Assembly: GCF_001423965.1 (NCBI RefSeq)
Contig: NZ_LMPV01000008.1
Span: 124,001 to 188,000 of the forward strand
Direction: 5' to 3'
Length of the DNA stretch: 64,000 nt
Source: Exiguobacterium sp. Leaf196
Lineage (GTDB): Bacteria > Bacillota > Bacilli > Exiguobacteriales > Exiguobacteriaceae
The number at the start of each line of letters is the position of its first letter. Position 1 is the first letter of the stretch. Below are positions 1 to 9,644 of the stretch, in pieces. The notes under the pieces were generated by a model. The model was given only the letters and a program-made list of their open reading frames with translations. It was not told where the DNA came from and ran no database searches. Made by a program: the position numbers and the translations under genes.

Positions 1-497
1 GTCTAACGGGAGCAGGAAAGACGTTGACAACACAGACTCATCATGTCCATTCCAGTGAAAACGTTCGTTTATATAAAGTAAATCAACACCAACATATTCC
101 AGAAATTGAACAGGCACTTTTGGAATGGACCGGTTCATCGTATCCGATCACGTTCTCGACGCAATTATTACCGATCAATCGAGGCATCATGGCGATCATG
201 ACGGTCCAGCCGTTCCTTGATCAATCAGAAGCAGAATGGCGATCCTGGTTGACGGAACAGTATGCAACGGAACCGTTTATACGTGTACAACACAGCGATC
301 CGGAGATTAAGTCCGTCGTGGGTAGCAACCACTGTGATTTGACCGTCTATAAGGATGAACGGACAGGGCGCGTTACCATCGTTTCGGTCATCGATAATAT
401 GCAAAAAGGTGCTGCCGGACAGGCCGTTCAAAATGCCAACATTCTAGCAGGATTTGATGAAATGTCTGGTTTGACCCAACAACCGATCTTTATTTAA
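1..497 (+). CDS. argC: N-acetyl-gamma-glutamyl-phosphate reductase, C-terminal part
   Basis: This enzyme makes N-acetylglutamate semialdehyde with NADPH, the third step of arginine synthesis. Only about 165 residues are present. The reading frame is open to the left edge (it begins L-T-G-A-G-K in the first codons), so the gene starts outside the window and the TTG at 24 is internal. The C-terminal end carries the family-typical IDNMQKGAAGQAVQNANILAG stretch followed by a short tail. It is the first visible gene of an argCJBD-carAB-argF operon; argJ begins 31 bases after its stop behind a strong AGGAGG. Family members are about 340 residues, so roughly half the protein is missing because of the window edge, not a mutation. 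Confidence 0.93.
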   Translation, partial: LTGAGKTLTTQTHHVHSSENVRLYKVNQHQHIPEIEQALLEWTGSSYPITFSTQLLPINRGIMAIMTVQPFLDQSEAEWRSWLTEQYATEPFIRVQHSDPEIKSVVGSNHCDLTVYKDERTGRVTIVSVIDNMQKGAAGQAVQNANILAGFDEMSGLTQQPIFI

Positions 498-527
498 ACA
501 CTTGGAGACGAAAGAGGAGGAACGCCT

Positions 528-1745
528 GTGTGGCAAGTACAAGTAGAGACCCCATTGACGATCACGACACCGAAGGGATTTCAAGCATCAGGGGTACACG
601 TGGGGCTAAAGCGAAAGCGAAAGGATCTTGGTTTGATTTGGTGTGAGGAAGGAGCAAGTGCCGCAGCTGTCTATACGACGAATCAGGTGCAAGCAGCACC
701 GATTACTGTGACGAAGCAAGCGATTCAGGCGTCACAAGGACGCATTCATGCCGTCCTCGTCAACAGCGGGAACGCGAATGCCTGTACGGGAGAACTTGGT
801 CTATCACATGCGTATACATCACAACAAGCGTTAGCGACACATTTCGGGATCGCTCCTGAACAAGTTGTCATCGCTTCGACTGGGATCATCGGTCAACCGT
901 TAGCCATTGATACGTTACTGGCAGGTATTCCACAGCTGATTCCTACAAATGACAAGGATGCCGCGAGTGATTTCGCCCATGCGATCCTGACAACCGATAC
1001 CGGTACGAAATCAGCTGGTCAACAATACATGCAAGGGGATGTCCAAATTTCAGTATGTGGTGTAGCGAAAGGATCAGGGATGATTCATCCGAACATGGCG
1101 ACGATGCTTGGGTTCTTGACGACCGATGCAACGATTGAACCGGATGTCTTACAGACACTATTGCGCCGGACGATTCATCGGACGTTTAACTGCATTACCG
1201 TAGATGGAGACAGTTCGACAAATGACATGGTCATGATTTTAGCGAGTGGAGCTGCAGGGGGAGCGCCGATCGTTGAAGGTACGGACGAAGCATTCGCATT
1301 CGAACAGGCCATCGAAACGGTTTGTCAAGATTTAGCGAAACAAATTGCGCGGGACGGGGAAGGTGCGACGAAGTTAATCGAAGTGACGGTAAAGGGAACA
1401 CAAACCGATGAAGTAGCGCGGATGGTCGCTAAACAAGTCGTCGGATCGTCTCTCGTCAAAACAGCAATCTTTGGGGAAGATGCGAACTGGGGACGAATCA
1501 TCGCTGCTGTCGGAAGTATCAAGGAGCCGCTTGATGTATCAAACGTTGATATTAAAATTGGTTCGCAGTGGGTGTTACAACAGAGCATGCCTATTTTATT
1601 TGATGAAACAATCGCATCGCAGGACCTTGCGCAACAAGACGTCCGAATTCATATCAATTTGAATGATGGAGTAGGACAAGGACACGCCTATGGTTGTGAC
1701 CTGACGTACGATTACGTCAAAATCAATGCGAGTTACCGGACATGA
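528..1745 (+). CDS. argJ: bifunctional ornithine acetyltransferase / N-acetylglutamate synthase
   Basis: ArgJ recycles the acetyl group from N-acetylornithine to glutamate and can also acetylate glutamate from acetyl-CoA. The 405-residue protein has the full family length. The self-cleavage motif is visible at about residues 181-195 (KGSGMIHPNMATML), with the expected scission between Ala191 and the nucleophile Thr192, which gives alpha and beta chains. The GTG start at 528 is chosen because AGAGGAGGA lies 7 bases upstream. Its stop overlaps the argB start by four bases (ATGA), which indicates translational coupling. Presence of argJ implies the cyclic acetyl-recycling version of the pathway; no argA is seen here. 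Confidence 0.96.
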   Translation: MWQVQVETPLTITTPKGFQASGVHVGLKRKRKDLGLIWCEEGASAAAVYTTNQVQAAPITVTKQAIQASQGRIHAVLVNSGNANACTGELGLSHAYTSQQALATHFGIAPEQVVIASTGIIGQPLAIDTLLAGIPQLIPTNDKDAASDFAHAILTTDTGTKSAGQQYMQGDVQISVCGVAKGSGMIHPNMATMLGFLTTDATIEPDVLQTLLRRTIHRTFNCITVDGDSSTNDMVMILASGAAGGAPIVEGTDEAFAFEQAIETVCQDLAKQIARDGEGATKLIEVTVKGTQTDEVARMVAKQVVGSSLVKTAIFGEDANWGRIIAAVGSIKEPLDVSNVDIKIGSQWVLQQSMPILFDETIASQDLAQQDVRIHINLNDGVGQGHAYGCDLTYDYVKINASYRT

Positions 1746-2515
1746 CGAAACGAAAAGTTATCAAACTGGGTGGTAGTGTATGGGAGCAATTGGATGCGCA
1801 GTATTTCGAGGAATGGAAAGCGTGGGTCGAAACCGGTAACGAACTATTGATCGTCCATGGGGGTGGCCCACTTCTATCGAGTTACTGTGAACAAGAGGGA
1901 ATCAAACCCGTGTTTCGAGATGGTGTCCGTGTGACGACGGATGGTGTGTTACTCGGGGCGCGACGGATCTTAGCAGGGGAAGTCCAATCCGGGATCGTCC
2001 AGCAATTGAATCAGGCAGGAATTCCAGCGGTCGGGATGAGCGGGTTAGACGGTGCGAGCGTCCATGGTAAAAAAGTCAAAGGACTCGGGGCAGTTGGTCA
2101 AATTACGCACATTCATCCACGATTGTTCACAGTGTTGAGTACGAATGGTTATGTGCCGGTCGTCACATCCCTTGTCACAGGGGAACAAGGTGTGTTGAAC
2201 AGTAACGGGGATGCGTGTGCCATTGCTGTCGCGAAGGCTTGGTCCGTCGACCGATTTGAATTGTTGACGGATGTCGAAGGTGTAAAAGTAAACGGTGACT
2301 ATCAATCAGAAATCACGTCTGCAGCTATCGAAGCTGCGATCGCGTCGGGAGAAATTTACGGGGGAATGATTCCGAAGGTCGAAGCGATGATGCAGGCCAC
2401 TCAGCATGGTATTTCAGAGGTCGTCATTCGATCGGGAAAAAATGCGTTAGCTGCAGGGACACGAATCAAGGAGGAATTACATGAGTGCACTACTTCCCAC
2501 TTATCAACGTACTGA
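1742..2515 (+). CDS. argB: acetylglutamate kinase
   Basis: ArgB phosphorylates N-acetylglutamate with ATP, the second arginine step. The 257-residue protein shows the amino-acid-kinase signatures: the N-terminal KLGGS nucleotide motif (residues 8-12), the HGGGPLL glycine loop (about 39-45) and FRDGVRVTT. It starts at ATG 1742, overlapping the argJ stop. The 3' end is unusual in that its last 35 bases overlap the start of argD in another frame, so the argD ribosome binding site (AAGGAGG) lies inside argB and the last dozen argB residues are constrained by two genes. Confidence 0.95.
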   Translation: MTKRKVIKLGGSVWEQLDAQYFEEWKAWVETGNELLIVHGGGPLLSSYCEQEGIKPVFRDGVRVTTDGVLLGARRILAGEVQSGIVQQLNQAGIPAVGMSGLDGASVHGKKVKGLGAVGQITHIHPRLFTVLSTNGYVPVVTSLVTGEQGVLNSNGDACAIAVAKAWSVDRFELLTDVEGVKVNGDYQSEITSAAIEAAIASGEIYGGMIPKVEAMMQATQHGISEVVIRSGKNALAAGTRIKEELHECTTSHLSTY

Positions 2516-3626
2516 TGTGGAATTGGTCAAAGGACAAGGATCGATCGTAGAAGATGCGACAGGAAAGACGTATCTTGATTTCATCATGGGAATCGCTGTA
2601 TGCAACACAGGGCACCGTCATCCTTATGTTCAGCAACGGCTAGAGGAACAGTTGAATCGAATTTGGCATACGTCGAATCTGTTTCAAATCGCGGCACAAG
2701 AGCGGGTCGCCGAGCGACTGACGGAAGACAGTCATCTCAGTCATGCTTTCTTTTGTAACAGTGGTGCTGAAGCAAACGAGGCGGCGTACAAACTCGTTCG
2801 AAAATGGACAGGGAAAACAGAAGTTGTCACGTTTAAACAATCTTTCCATGGTCGGACATTTGCGATGATGGGCGCAACAGGACAGGAAAAAATCAAAGCG
2901 GGATACGGGGAGATGGTGAATGGATTCAAACATCTACCGTTTAACGAGATGGAAAGCCTATCAGCAATTACGGATCAAACTGCTGCTGTATGGCTCGAAA
3001 TCATTCAAGGAGAAGGTGGGGTCGTCGTCGCTGACGATGCGTGGCTAGAAGCGTTGATGAAGAAGGCGCAGCAATACGATGTCAAAATCATCGTCGATGA
3101 AGTGCAAACCGGAATTGGTCGGACGGGTTCACGTTTTGCATTTGAGCAGACACCACTCGTACCGGATATCATCACCCTTGCGAAAGGACTTGGAAGTGGA
3201 CTCGCGGTTGGTGCGCTACTCGCAACGGAAGAGGCAGCAGAAGTATTCACGCCCGGATCGCATGGTTCGACATTTGGTGGAAATCCACTCGCGATGACAG
3301 CTGCAGAAGCAACACTTGACCTCTTGTTAAGTGACACTGTCATGGCAGACATTCAAGAAAAAGGTGAATATTTACGTCAACAATTAGAAAAAAAATTACC
3401 CAAGTCGATCGTGAGTTCTATTCGTGGACGTGGCTTGATGATTGGTATTGAATGTACGATGCCTGTTGCACCGCTGATTGACGCCTTACGTGAGAATGGT
3501 CTTCTTGTCGTTTCGGCTGGTCCTCATGTCATTCGCTTGTTGCCATCGTTGTTCGTGACGGAACAAGAGCTCACGCAAGCTATCGAAAAAATACAACTCG
3601 TTTGTCAACAGGAGGTCATCGTATGA
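2481..3626 (+). CDS. argD: acetylornithine aminotransferase
   Basis: This PLP-dependent class III aminotransferase converts N-acetylglutamate semialdehyde to N-acetylornithine. The 381 residues include the SGAEANEAA phosphate-binding segment (about 94-102), the cofactor aspartate in VDEVQTG (about 205-211) and the Schiff-base lysine in ITLAKGLGSG (Lys235). The ATG at 2481 follows AAGGAGGAATTAC, so the start lies within argB with a 35-base overlap. The stop overlaps the carA start as ATGA. Operon position rules out a GABA or ornithine aminotransferase role as the main function, although side activity (for example succinyl-DAP) is common in the family. Confidence 0.95.
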   Translation: MSALLPTYQRTDVELVKGQGSIVEDATGKTYLDFIMGIAVCNTGHRHPYVQQRLEEQLNRIWHTSNLFQIAAQERVAERLTEDSHLSHAFFCNSGAEANEAAYKLVRKWTGKTEVVTFKQSFHGRTFAMMGATGQEKIKAGYGEMVNGFKHLPFNEMESLSAITDQTAAVWLEIIQGEGGVVVADDAWLEALMKKAQQYDVKIIVDEVQTGIGRTGSRFAFEQTPLVPDIITLAKGLGSGLAVGALLATEEAAEVFTPGSHGSTFGGNPLAMTAAEATLDLLLSDTVMADIQEKGEYLRQQLEKKLPKSIVSSIRGRGLMIGIECTMPVAPLIDALRENGLLVVSAGPHVIRLLPSLFVTEQELTQAIEKIQLVCQQEVIV

Positions 3627-4681
3627 AACAATCCGGAAAACTAACGCTTGCGAACGGAACGACGTTTACCGGTTCGTGGCAAGGAACAGTTCCAGTCAAA
3701 GGAGAAGTCGTCTTTTTTACTGGGATGACAGGATATCAGGAAGTCTTAACAGATCCATCTTATCAGGGGCAAATTCTTGTCTTCACATATCCGTTGATCG
3801 GTCAATACGGTATTCAAGCGGAGGCGTCAGAAAGCAACCAGATTCAAGTCGCTGGTGTCATCGTTCAAACTTTGGCTGAGGATGGGCAAGGAACATCACT
3901 CGCAAGCTGGCTAGGCGAAGCGAATATTCCGATCTTGTCGGGAGTAGATACGCGTTCCCTTGTACATCTATTACGGACAGAGGGCGACCAATTTGGAGAC
4001 ATGATGCAGGAGAATATGACAGTACCGGAGTCAGTAGACGCAGCATACATCGCTTCTGTGTCGACGACTTCAAACGTTGAATACGTTCCGGAAGTCGAAG
4101 AGGGTCATGTCGTCTGTATCGATTACGGTGTGAAACAATCGATGATCGATGCTTTGCTTGAACGGCATATGCGTGTGACGGTCGTGCCATACGATACGAC
4201 ACCGGAACGGATTCAAGCACTGGCACCAGACGGTCTGCTGTTTTCCAATGGACCTGGTGATCCGACGCAACTAGATCCATTCCTTTCAGGAATCCGTGAA
4301 CTGGCGACGAGCTATCCGACACTTGGTATTTGTATGGGACACCAAGTTCTCGCTCATGCGTTCGGTTGTACCTTATTAAAACAACATCATGGACACCGAG
4401 GAGCGAATCATCCTGTACGTCATCTAGCATCCGGACAAGTATTCATGACGTCTCAAAATCATGGTTATGCCGTTGATGTTAAAAGCATCGAAGCGTCTGA
4501 GATGGAACTTGCGTATGAACATATCAATGATGGATCCGTTGAAGGATTGATTCATCCGGCTTTACCGATCATGACAGTCCAGTTTCACCCAGAAGCGAGT
4601 CCAGGACCGACAGAGGCGATGGTCGTCTTCGATCAATTCGTAAATACCGTATTACATCAGGAGGTAGCATATGTGGGATAA
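3623..4681 (+). CDS. carA: carbamoyl-phosphate synthase small (glutaminase) subunit
   Basis: CarA releases ammonia from glutamine and channels it to CarB for carbamoyl phosphate. The chosen ATG (3623) overlaps the argD stop and follows CAGGAGG; an in-frame start at 3602 would lack a ribosome site. The 352-residue product has the N-terminal CPSase small-chain domain and a class I glutaminase domain with nucleophile Cys237 (LGICMGHQ) and the partner pair His322/Glu324 (FHPEA). Location between argD and argF marks this as the arginine-type synthase, distinct from the pyrimidine copy expected in a pyr operon elsewhere. Confidence 0.95.
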   Translation: MKQSGKLTLANGTTFTGSWQGTVPVKGEVVFFTGMTGYQEVLTDPSYQGQILVFTYPLIGQYGIQAEASESNQIQVAGVIVQTLAEDGQGTSLASWLGEANIPILSGVDTRSLVHLLRTEGDQFGDMMQENMTVPESVDAAYIASVSTTSNVEYVPEVEEGHVVCIDYGVKQSMIDALLERHMRVTVVPYDTTPERIQALAPDGLLFSNGPGDPTQLDPFLSGIRELATSYPTLGICMGHQVLAHAFGCTLLKQHHGHRGANHPVRHLASGQVFMTSQNHGYAVDVKSIEASEMELAYEHINDGSVEGLIHPALPIMTVQFHPEASPGPTEAMVVFDQFVNTVLHQEVAYVG

Positions 4682-7600
4682 ACAGAAAGTACTCGTCATC
4701 GGTTCGGGTCCGATCGTCATCGGACAAGCAGCAGAATTTGATTATTCCGGCACACAAGCCTGTCAGGCGCTTCGAGAAGCGGGATGCGAGGTCATCTTAA
4801 TGAATTCGAATCCGGCTACTATCATGACGGATCCGAGCACGGCAGATCATGTCTACATTGAGGCGATGACTCTTGAAAAAGCAACAGCTATCATCAAACA
4901 AGATCGACCGTCCCATCTCCTAGCGACGGTCGGCGGACAAACGGCACTCAATCTTGCAATGTCACTCGAAGAAGCAGGAGTACTTGAGCGATACGGTGTC
5001 GAACTCCTAGGGACATCGCTTGAGACGATCCGAGACGGAGAAGATCGCGAACGATTCAAACAAAAGATGATCGAGCTCGCGCAACCGCTCCCGGAAAGTC
5101 AAACGATCGAATCGTTAGCAGAGCTTGAAGAATTCATGGCAGTACATGGTGTCCCACTCGTCATCCGACCAGCCTTTACACTCGGGGGAACGGGCGGTGG
5201 AATTGCGCTGACAAAGGACGAAGCACGTCTGCTAGCGCAAAACGGCTTACAAGCAAGTCCGATTTCACAGTGTTTGGTTGAAGTGAGTATTGCTGGTTAT
5301 AAAGAAGTCGAATATGAAGTCATGCGTGACAGTGCAGATACGACGATCATCGTCTGTAACATGGAAAACATTGATCCCGTCGGTGTCCATACCGGAGACT
5401 CTGTCGTCTTTGCACCGATTCAATCGATTTCGGATCGAATGAATCAGCAATTGCGGACGGAAGCGCGTAAAATCGTGTCGCACCTCGGTGTCATCGGTGG
5501 ATGCAACATCCAGTTTGCGATCCACCCGACGGAAGAACGCTACTTCGTCATTGAAGTCAATCCGCGTGTCAGTCGCTCTTCAGCACTTGCTTCCAAAGCG
5601 ACGGGGTACCCGATTGCGAAATTAGCGACGCGTCTTGCACTCGGTGAGCGACTCGACGACTGTATCAATCCTGTCACGAAGGAGACGATGGCGAGCTTCG
5701 AACCGACGATGGATTATATCACGGCAAAAGTGCCTTGTTTCCCGTTCGATCTATTTACTGACAGTAACCGGACACTTGGTACACAAATGAAGGCGACCGG
5801 TGAGAGTATGGCGATGGGGAAGACGCTGGAAGAAGCGTTACAAAAGGCGTGGCGTGGTGCAGGAGTCGAGCAATCGCCTCTTTATCCGACATGGATGAAA
5901 ACAGCGGAGGCTGGCGTATTGTGGAAAGAAATAAAAGTGCCGACGGACCGTCGTCTGCTCGCGATGTTAGCACTACTAGATCGTCAGGAAACGACCGTCG
6001 AAGAACTCGTCGAACAGACGAAAGTACAAGCTTTATTCGTCAAAGTACTCCAGCGCCTCGTCGATCAGCAACGAAAAATTGATTTATCGAATGAAAGTTC
6101 TTTAAAACAGACAAAAATGATGGGCTTCACGGACGAACAAATTGCCTTTCTGACGGGTGTCGGTGCTGTAGACATCGAGCACTTACGTAAAGAGAAAGGC
6201 ATCCTTCCTGTCTATCATATGATTGATACATGTGCAGGAGAGTTCAAGAGTGCAACTCCTTACTTCTACGGAAACTGGAGTGGTCAAACGGAAGTCACTA
6301 CATCGACGAAAAAGAAAGTCGCTGTCATCGGTGCGGGACCCATTCGGATCGGTCAAGGAATCGAATTTGATTATTGTTCCGTTCACGCGGTACGTGCACT
6401 ACAAGCATCCGGTTATGAAACGATCATGATCAACAATAATCCGGAGACCGTCTCGACCGACTTCGAAGTCGCAGATCGCCTATATGTCGAGCCGCTGACA
6501 CTCGAAGACGTCATGCATGTCCTAGAAGCAGAGGATTGCCAAGATGTATTAGTCCAGTTCGGAGGACAAACGGGGATTGCGCTTGCATCAGGTTTAGAGA
6601 CAGCCGGTTATCATCTTCTTGGAACGACGGCAGCTGTCATCGATCAAATGGAAGACCGTGAGCGGTTCTATCAATTTTTAGATGACATCGGGATCGATCG
6701 TATTCCAGGACAAGAAGTGGCGACACACGAACAAATGATAGAAGTCGCAACAACGATTGGTTACCCGGTCATGATTCGTCCTTCCTATGTCATCGGAGGT
6801 AAGGGGATGCATATCATCCACGATCAAGAGCAATTAGAGACGATCGTTTCCGAATTAGCATTCCCTGTCCTCGTGGATGCCTACCTCCAAGGAAAGGAAA
6901 TCGAAGTCGATTGCATTACGGACGGAACAACGACGTACGTTCCGATTTTGATGGAGCAATTGGAACGGGCAGGAGTTCACTCTGGAGATTCGACGATGAT
7001 TCTACCACCTGTATCGCTCAGCGCTACCGTTCAGAGCGAAGTAGAACGAATTGCACAGATGATCGGGCAACGGATGGATTATAAAGGAGCGTACAATATC
7101 CAATTCGTCTTGCATGACGATCAGGTCTACGTGCTAGAAATCAATCCGCGTGCCTCCCGCACGTTACCGATCGTCGCCAAAGTAACGGGTCAACCAATCT
7201 TGCAGTGGGCAGTCCAAGCTGCTGTCGGTCAAGCGGCCGCACTACCAACAGAACAGACGAAACTTAATTTCCATGCCGTCAAGACCCCTGTTTTTTCAAC
7301 GCTGAAACTACAAGGAGTCGATCCGAAAACAGGCCCTGTCATGCGTTCGACAGGTGAAACGTTGCAATGGACGACAGACGGACTGGCACTGGAGCGTTTC
7401 ATTTTCGACGAGACGACGAAACGACATTTGACCGCAAGAGACATCATCGTTGCTGGAGCAGATACCGAGGCATTCGGAACAGGTGTAGCGTTAGATGAAA
7501 CGATCGACTGGGCACAATGTGCGATTTTCTATTCACACGTGACAGAAGAAAAAACGAGTCGCGAAGCAGCGCTTGCTGCCGGAGTACAAGTTCTGACAGA

Positions 7601-7703
7601 ACCTGAACTAGCACAGTATCATCTACAAGCGGTAGAAAAGTCCTCTTATGCTATTAAGCCACTTCATACATGGACAGAGCCGATCAAGGAGGAAGTAAAA
7701 TGA
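4671..7703 (+). CDS. carB: carbamoyl-phosphate synthase large subunit
   Basis: CarB makes carbamoyl phosphate from bicarbonate, ammonia and two ATP. The 1010-residue protein shows the duplicated architecture: N-terminal carboxyphosphate half beginning VLVIGSGPIVIGQAAEFDYSG and a second half beginning VAVIGAGPIRIGQGIEFDY near residue 545, each with an ATP-grasp segment (RPAFTLGGTGGG; RPSYVIGGKGM) and INPRxSR-type metal motifs. The last part is a shortened allosteric domain. The start at 4671 overlaps the carA stop by 11 bases and follows GGAGG. The product is slightly shorter than pyrimidine-type CarB (about 1070), as is usual for arginine-type enzymes in Bacilli. Confidence 0.95.
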   Translation: MWDKQKVLVIGSGPIVIGQAAEFDYSGTQACQALREAGCEVILMNSNPATIMTDPSTADHVYIEAMTLEKATAIIKQDRPSHLLATVGGQTALNLAMSLEEAGVLERYGVELLGTSLETIRDGEDRERFKQKMIELAQPLPESQTIESLAELEEFMAVHGVPLVIRPAFTLGGTGGGIALTKDEARLLAQNGLQASPISQCLVEVSIAGYKEVEYEVMRDSADTTIIVCNMENIDPVGVHTGDSVVFAPIQSISDRMNQQLRTEARKIVSHLGVIGGCNIQFAIHPTEERYFVIEVNPRVSRSSALASKATGYPIAKLATRLALGERLDDCINPVTKETMASFEPTMDYITAKVPCFPFDLFTDSNRTLGTQMKATGESMAMGKTLEEALQKAWRGAGVEQSPLYPTWMKTAEAGVLWKEIKVPTDRRLLAMLALLDRQETTVEELVEQTKVQALFVKVLQRLVDQQRKIDLSNESSLKQTKMMGFTDEQIAFLTGVGAVDIEHLRKEKGILPVYHMIDTCAGEFKSATPYFYGNWSGQTEVTTSTKKKVAVIGAGPIRIGQGIEFDYCSVHAVRALQASGYETIMINNNPETVSTDFEVADRLYVEPLTLEDVMHVLEAEDCQDVLVQFGGQTGIALASGLETAGYHLLGTTAAVIDQMEDRERFYQFLDDIGIDRIPGQEVATHEQMIEVATTIGYPVMIRPSYVIGGKGMHIIHDQEQLETIVSELAFPVLVDAYLQGKEIEVDCITDGTTTYVPILMEQLERAGVHSGDSTMILPPVSLSATVQSEVERIAQMIGQRMDYKGAYNIQFVLHDDQVYVLEINPRASRTLPIVAKVTGQPILQWAVQAAVGQAAALPTEQTKLNFHAVKTPVFSTLKLQGVDPKTGPVMRSTGETLQWTTDGLALERFIFDETTKRHLTARDIIVAGADTEAFGTGVALDETIDWAQCAIFYSHVTEEKTSREAALAAGVQVLTEPELAQYHLQAVEKSSYAIKPLHTWTEPIKEEVK

Positions 7704-8629
7704 AGACGATGCAACAACTGCAACATTTCTTGACGATGGCGGAACTGACGCCGGAAGCATTGACGGAGCTATTGGCACTCGCGAAAGATATCAAGCATCA
7801 ACCAAGCGTTTACCAAAACGTATTAAGCCATAAAAAAGTTGCCTTATTGTTTGAAAAGGCATCGACGCGGACACGCCTATCATTTGAAGTGGGTGTTGTC
7901 GAACTCGGCGGGCATCCAATCGTACTGAGTGGAGCAGATATGCAAATCGGTCGGGGGGAGCCGCTTTCTGATACGATTCAAGTCATGAGCCGTTACGTCG
8001 ATGCCCTCATGATCCGGACGTTCGGTCATGAGATCGTCGATACACTTGCGGCACATGGCACGATTCCAATCATTAACGGACTGACGGATTTGCATCATCC
8101 GTGCCAAGTCCTTGCTGACTTGCTGACGATCGAAGAGACATTCGGAACCCGGGCTGGAAAGATTTTGACATATATCGGGGACGGGAACAATATGGCGCAT
8201 TCGCTAATGATTGGTGGAGCGCTCAGTGGAATGGAAGTCCGGATTTGTGCGCCAGCAGCCTATGCTCCTGATCCACAAGTCGTTCATGAGGCACAAGCCA
8301 TCGCGAAAGAAACCGGTGGAAATATCATCGTCATGACGGACCCTAAGGAAGCAGCGAGTGGTGCGGATGTCGTGTATACGGATGTCTTCGCAAGCATGGG
8401 GCAAGAGGAAGAAGCGACGATGCGTCTGCAAGCATTTGAAGGATATCAGGTCAATGACGATATCATGAATCAAGCGAATGATGAAGCCATTTTCTTGCAC
8501 TGCCTGCCGGCACACCGTGGGGAGGAAGTCACGGCAGACGTCATCGATGGCAAGCAATCTGTCATCTTCGATCAAGCCGAGAATCGTCTCCACGCACAAA
8601 AAGCGTTACTCGTCACATTACTTGGATAA
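7700..8629 (+). CDS. argF: ornithine carbamoyltransferase
   Basis: ArgF condenses ornithine and carbamoyl phosphate to citrulline. The start is set at ATG 7700, which overlaps the carB stop as ATGA and follows AAGGAGG; the longer open frame from 7670 lacks a ribosome site. The 309 residues contain the carbamoyl-phosphate loop STRTR (55-59), the HPCQ motif (about 135) and the ornithine-binding HCLPAHRGEE segment near the C terminus, which separates it from aspartate carbamoyltransferase. It is the last gene of the operon and is followed five bases later by a strong terminator. ArcB-type catabolic enzymes look similar, but the operon settles the biosynthetic role. Confidence 0.95.
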   Translation: MKTMQQLQHFLTMAELTPEALTELLALAKDIKHQPSVYQNVLSHKKVALLFEKASTRTRLSFEVGVVELGGHPIVLSGADMQIGRGEPLSDTIQVMSRYVDALMIRTFGHEIVDTLAAHGTIPIINGLTDLHHPCQVLADLLTIEETFGTRAGKILTYIGDGNNMAHSLMIGGALSGMEVRICAPAAYAPDPQVVHEAQAIAKETGGNIIVMTDPKEAASGADVVYTDVFASMGQEEEATMRLQAFEGYQVNDDIMNQANDEAIFLHCLPAHRGEEVTADVIDGKQSVIFDQAENRLHAQKALLVTLLG

Positions 8630-8633
8630 TCAT

Positions 8634-8670
8634 AAAAGACTCGGTCGCCGATTTAGCGACCGAGTCTTTT
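8634..8670 (+). terminator. intrinsic terminator after argF, probably bidirectional
   Basis: A perfect 15-bp stem (AAAAGACTCGGTCGC with its complement) around a 7-base loop, flanked by A and T runs on both sides. It ends the arginine operon and, read on the minus strand, lies just beyond the stop of the convergent hydrolase gene. Confidence 0.9.
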
Positions 8671-8682
8671 GGTTGATGAAAG

Positions 8683-9492
8683 TTAATCGTAGTGACGCCG
8701 TGCTAATCGTTCCTCGTGTTCTTGTTTGACTAGTCGCTTATTTTTTTCGTGCAGACGTTTCATGAACGGAGTCGTTTGCCAGGATGGTGCCCAGTCAGAT
8801 TCTTTTCCGGCACGGAGCGCGAGGATATAATCATAGCTCTGATGAAGTCGTTCAATCATCTCTGTTCGGACATCGCAAATGTGACCGTGTCCGGGAATCA
8901 AGAGTTTGACTTCATATTCATAAATGAACGACTCGAGTAGTTCGAGTGTCGTCAAATATTCAGAGGAATCGTGTTCAATCAAAGGGATTTCAACATCGGA
9001 AGCATAATCACCGCAGACTAACAAGTGAAGTGGCATAACGATGAAGGAAAGGTGAGTCGCTTCATGACCGGGCGTCATAAAGAAGATCAGCTTCGTCTGT
9101 CCAATCGTCAAAATCGTTTCAGACTCATGGATCACATGCGTCACATCTGGAAATAGCACGGGGGAGTCGATGTAAAATTCATCGTTAAAGTCTTGAACGG
9201 CTTTGAGCGCTTCTTGTCGATCGACATCGATGAACGGTTTAGAAGCGATGACGATGGCATCCGTAAAGGCGTAAGCACCTAAAATATGATCAAAATGAGC
9301 ATGCGTATAGACGACATATAATGGTCGTTCACGACGCACGATTTCAACGTCTCGACGAATCGTTGCAATCTCATCAGGAAGCCAGCCAGGATCGACGACA
9401 ATCAGACAATCAGGCGTCTCGATCAATGTTGAGGTCGTTTTCATAAGTGTACTTTGATAAATCGTCACGCCAGGCATTTTCATCTGAATCAT
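8683..9492 (-). CDS. metallo-beta-lactamase-fold hydrolase
   Basis: A 269-residue protein of the metallo-beta-lactamase superfamily. The zinc motif THAHFDH is at residues 63-69, with further ligands in TPGHEATH, the CGDY aspartate and the C-terminal IPGHGH, so the binuclear metal site looks complete. No signal peptide is seen, so it is probably cytoplasmic. The ATG at 9492 follows AAAGGAGG. The substrate cannot be told from sequence; superfamily members include glyoxalase II, lactonases and phosphodiesterases. It is monocistronic, convergent with argF, and downstream of the tRNA-Gly gene and its terminator on the same strand. Confidence 0.85.
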   Translation of the reverse strand: MIQMKMPGVTIYQSTLMKTTSTLIETPDCLIVVDPGWLPDEIATIRRDVEIVRRERPLYVVYTHAHFDHILGAYAFTDAIVIASKPFIDVDRQEALKAVQDFNDEFYIDSPVLFPDVTHVIHESETILTIGQTKLIFFMTPGHEATHLSFIVMPLHLLVCGDYASDVEIPLIEHDSSEYLTTLELLESFIYEYEVKLLIPGHGHICDVRTEMIERLHQSYDYILALRAGKESDWAPSWQTTPFMKRLHEKNKRLVKQEHEERLARRHYD

Positions 9493-9568
9493 ACGAATCC
9501 TCCTTTACGAATCTCTATCTATATCGTTGTATACCCATAAATTCGTTGGAATCATCAGCAGAACCAAT

Positions 9569-9599
9569 AAAAAAGACGACTCGCACGCCGCGAGTCGCC
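9569..9599 (-). terminator. terminator of the tRNA-Gly gene
   Basis: Read on the minus strand, a GC-rich stem (GCGACTCGC with GCGAGTCG) is followed by six T residues (A run at 9569-9574). It lies about 45 bases after the tRNA 3' end and before the hydrolase gene, so it separates the two transcripts. Confidence 0.85.
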
Positions 9600-9644
9600 T
9601 GCCCTCTAGAGGGAAATGGTCCTAGACCTATGTTATGTCATAAT

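Noticed and set aside
3858-4430. 190-codon open frame opposite carA
   Set aside because: No ribosome site, no recognisable domain, and complete overlap with the glutaminase domain of carA; treated as a shadow.
1-8629. ArgR boxes inside the arginine operon
   Set aside because: The operon promoter lies outside the window and no convincing internal ARG box was found.
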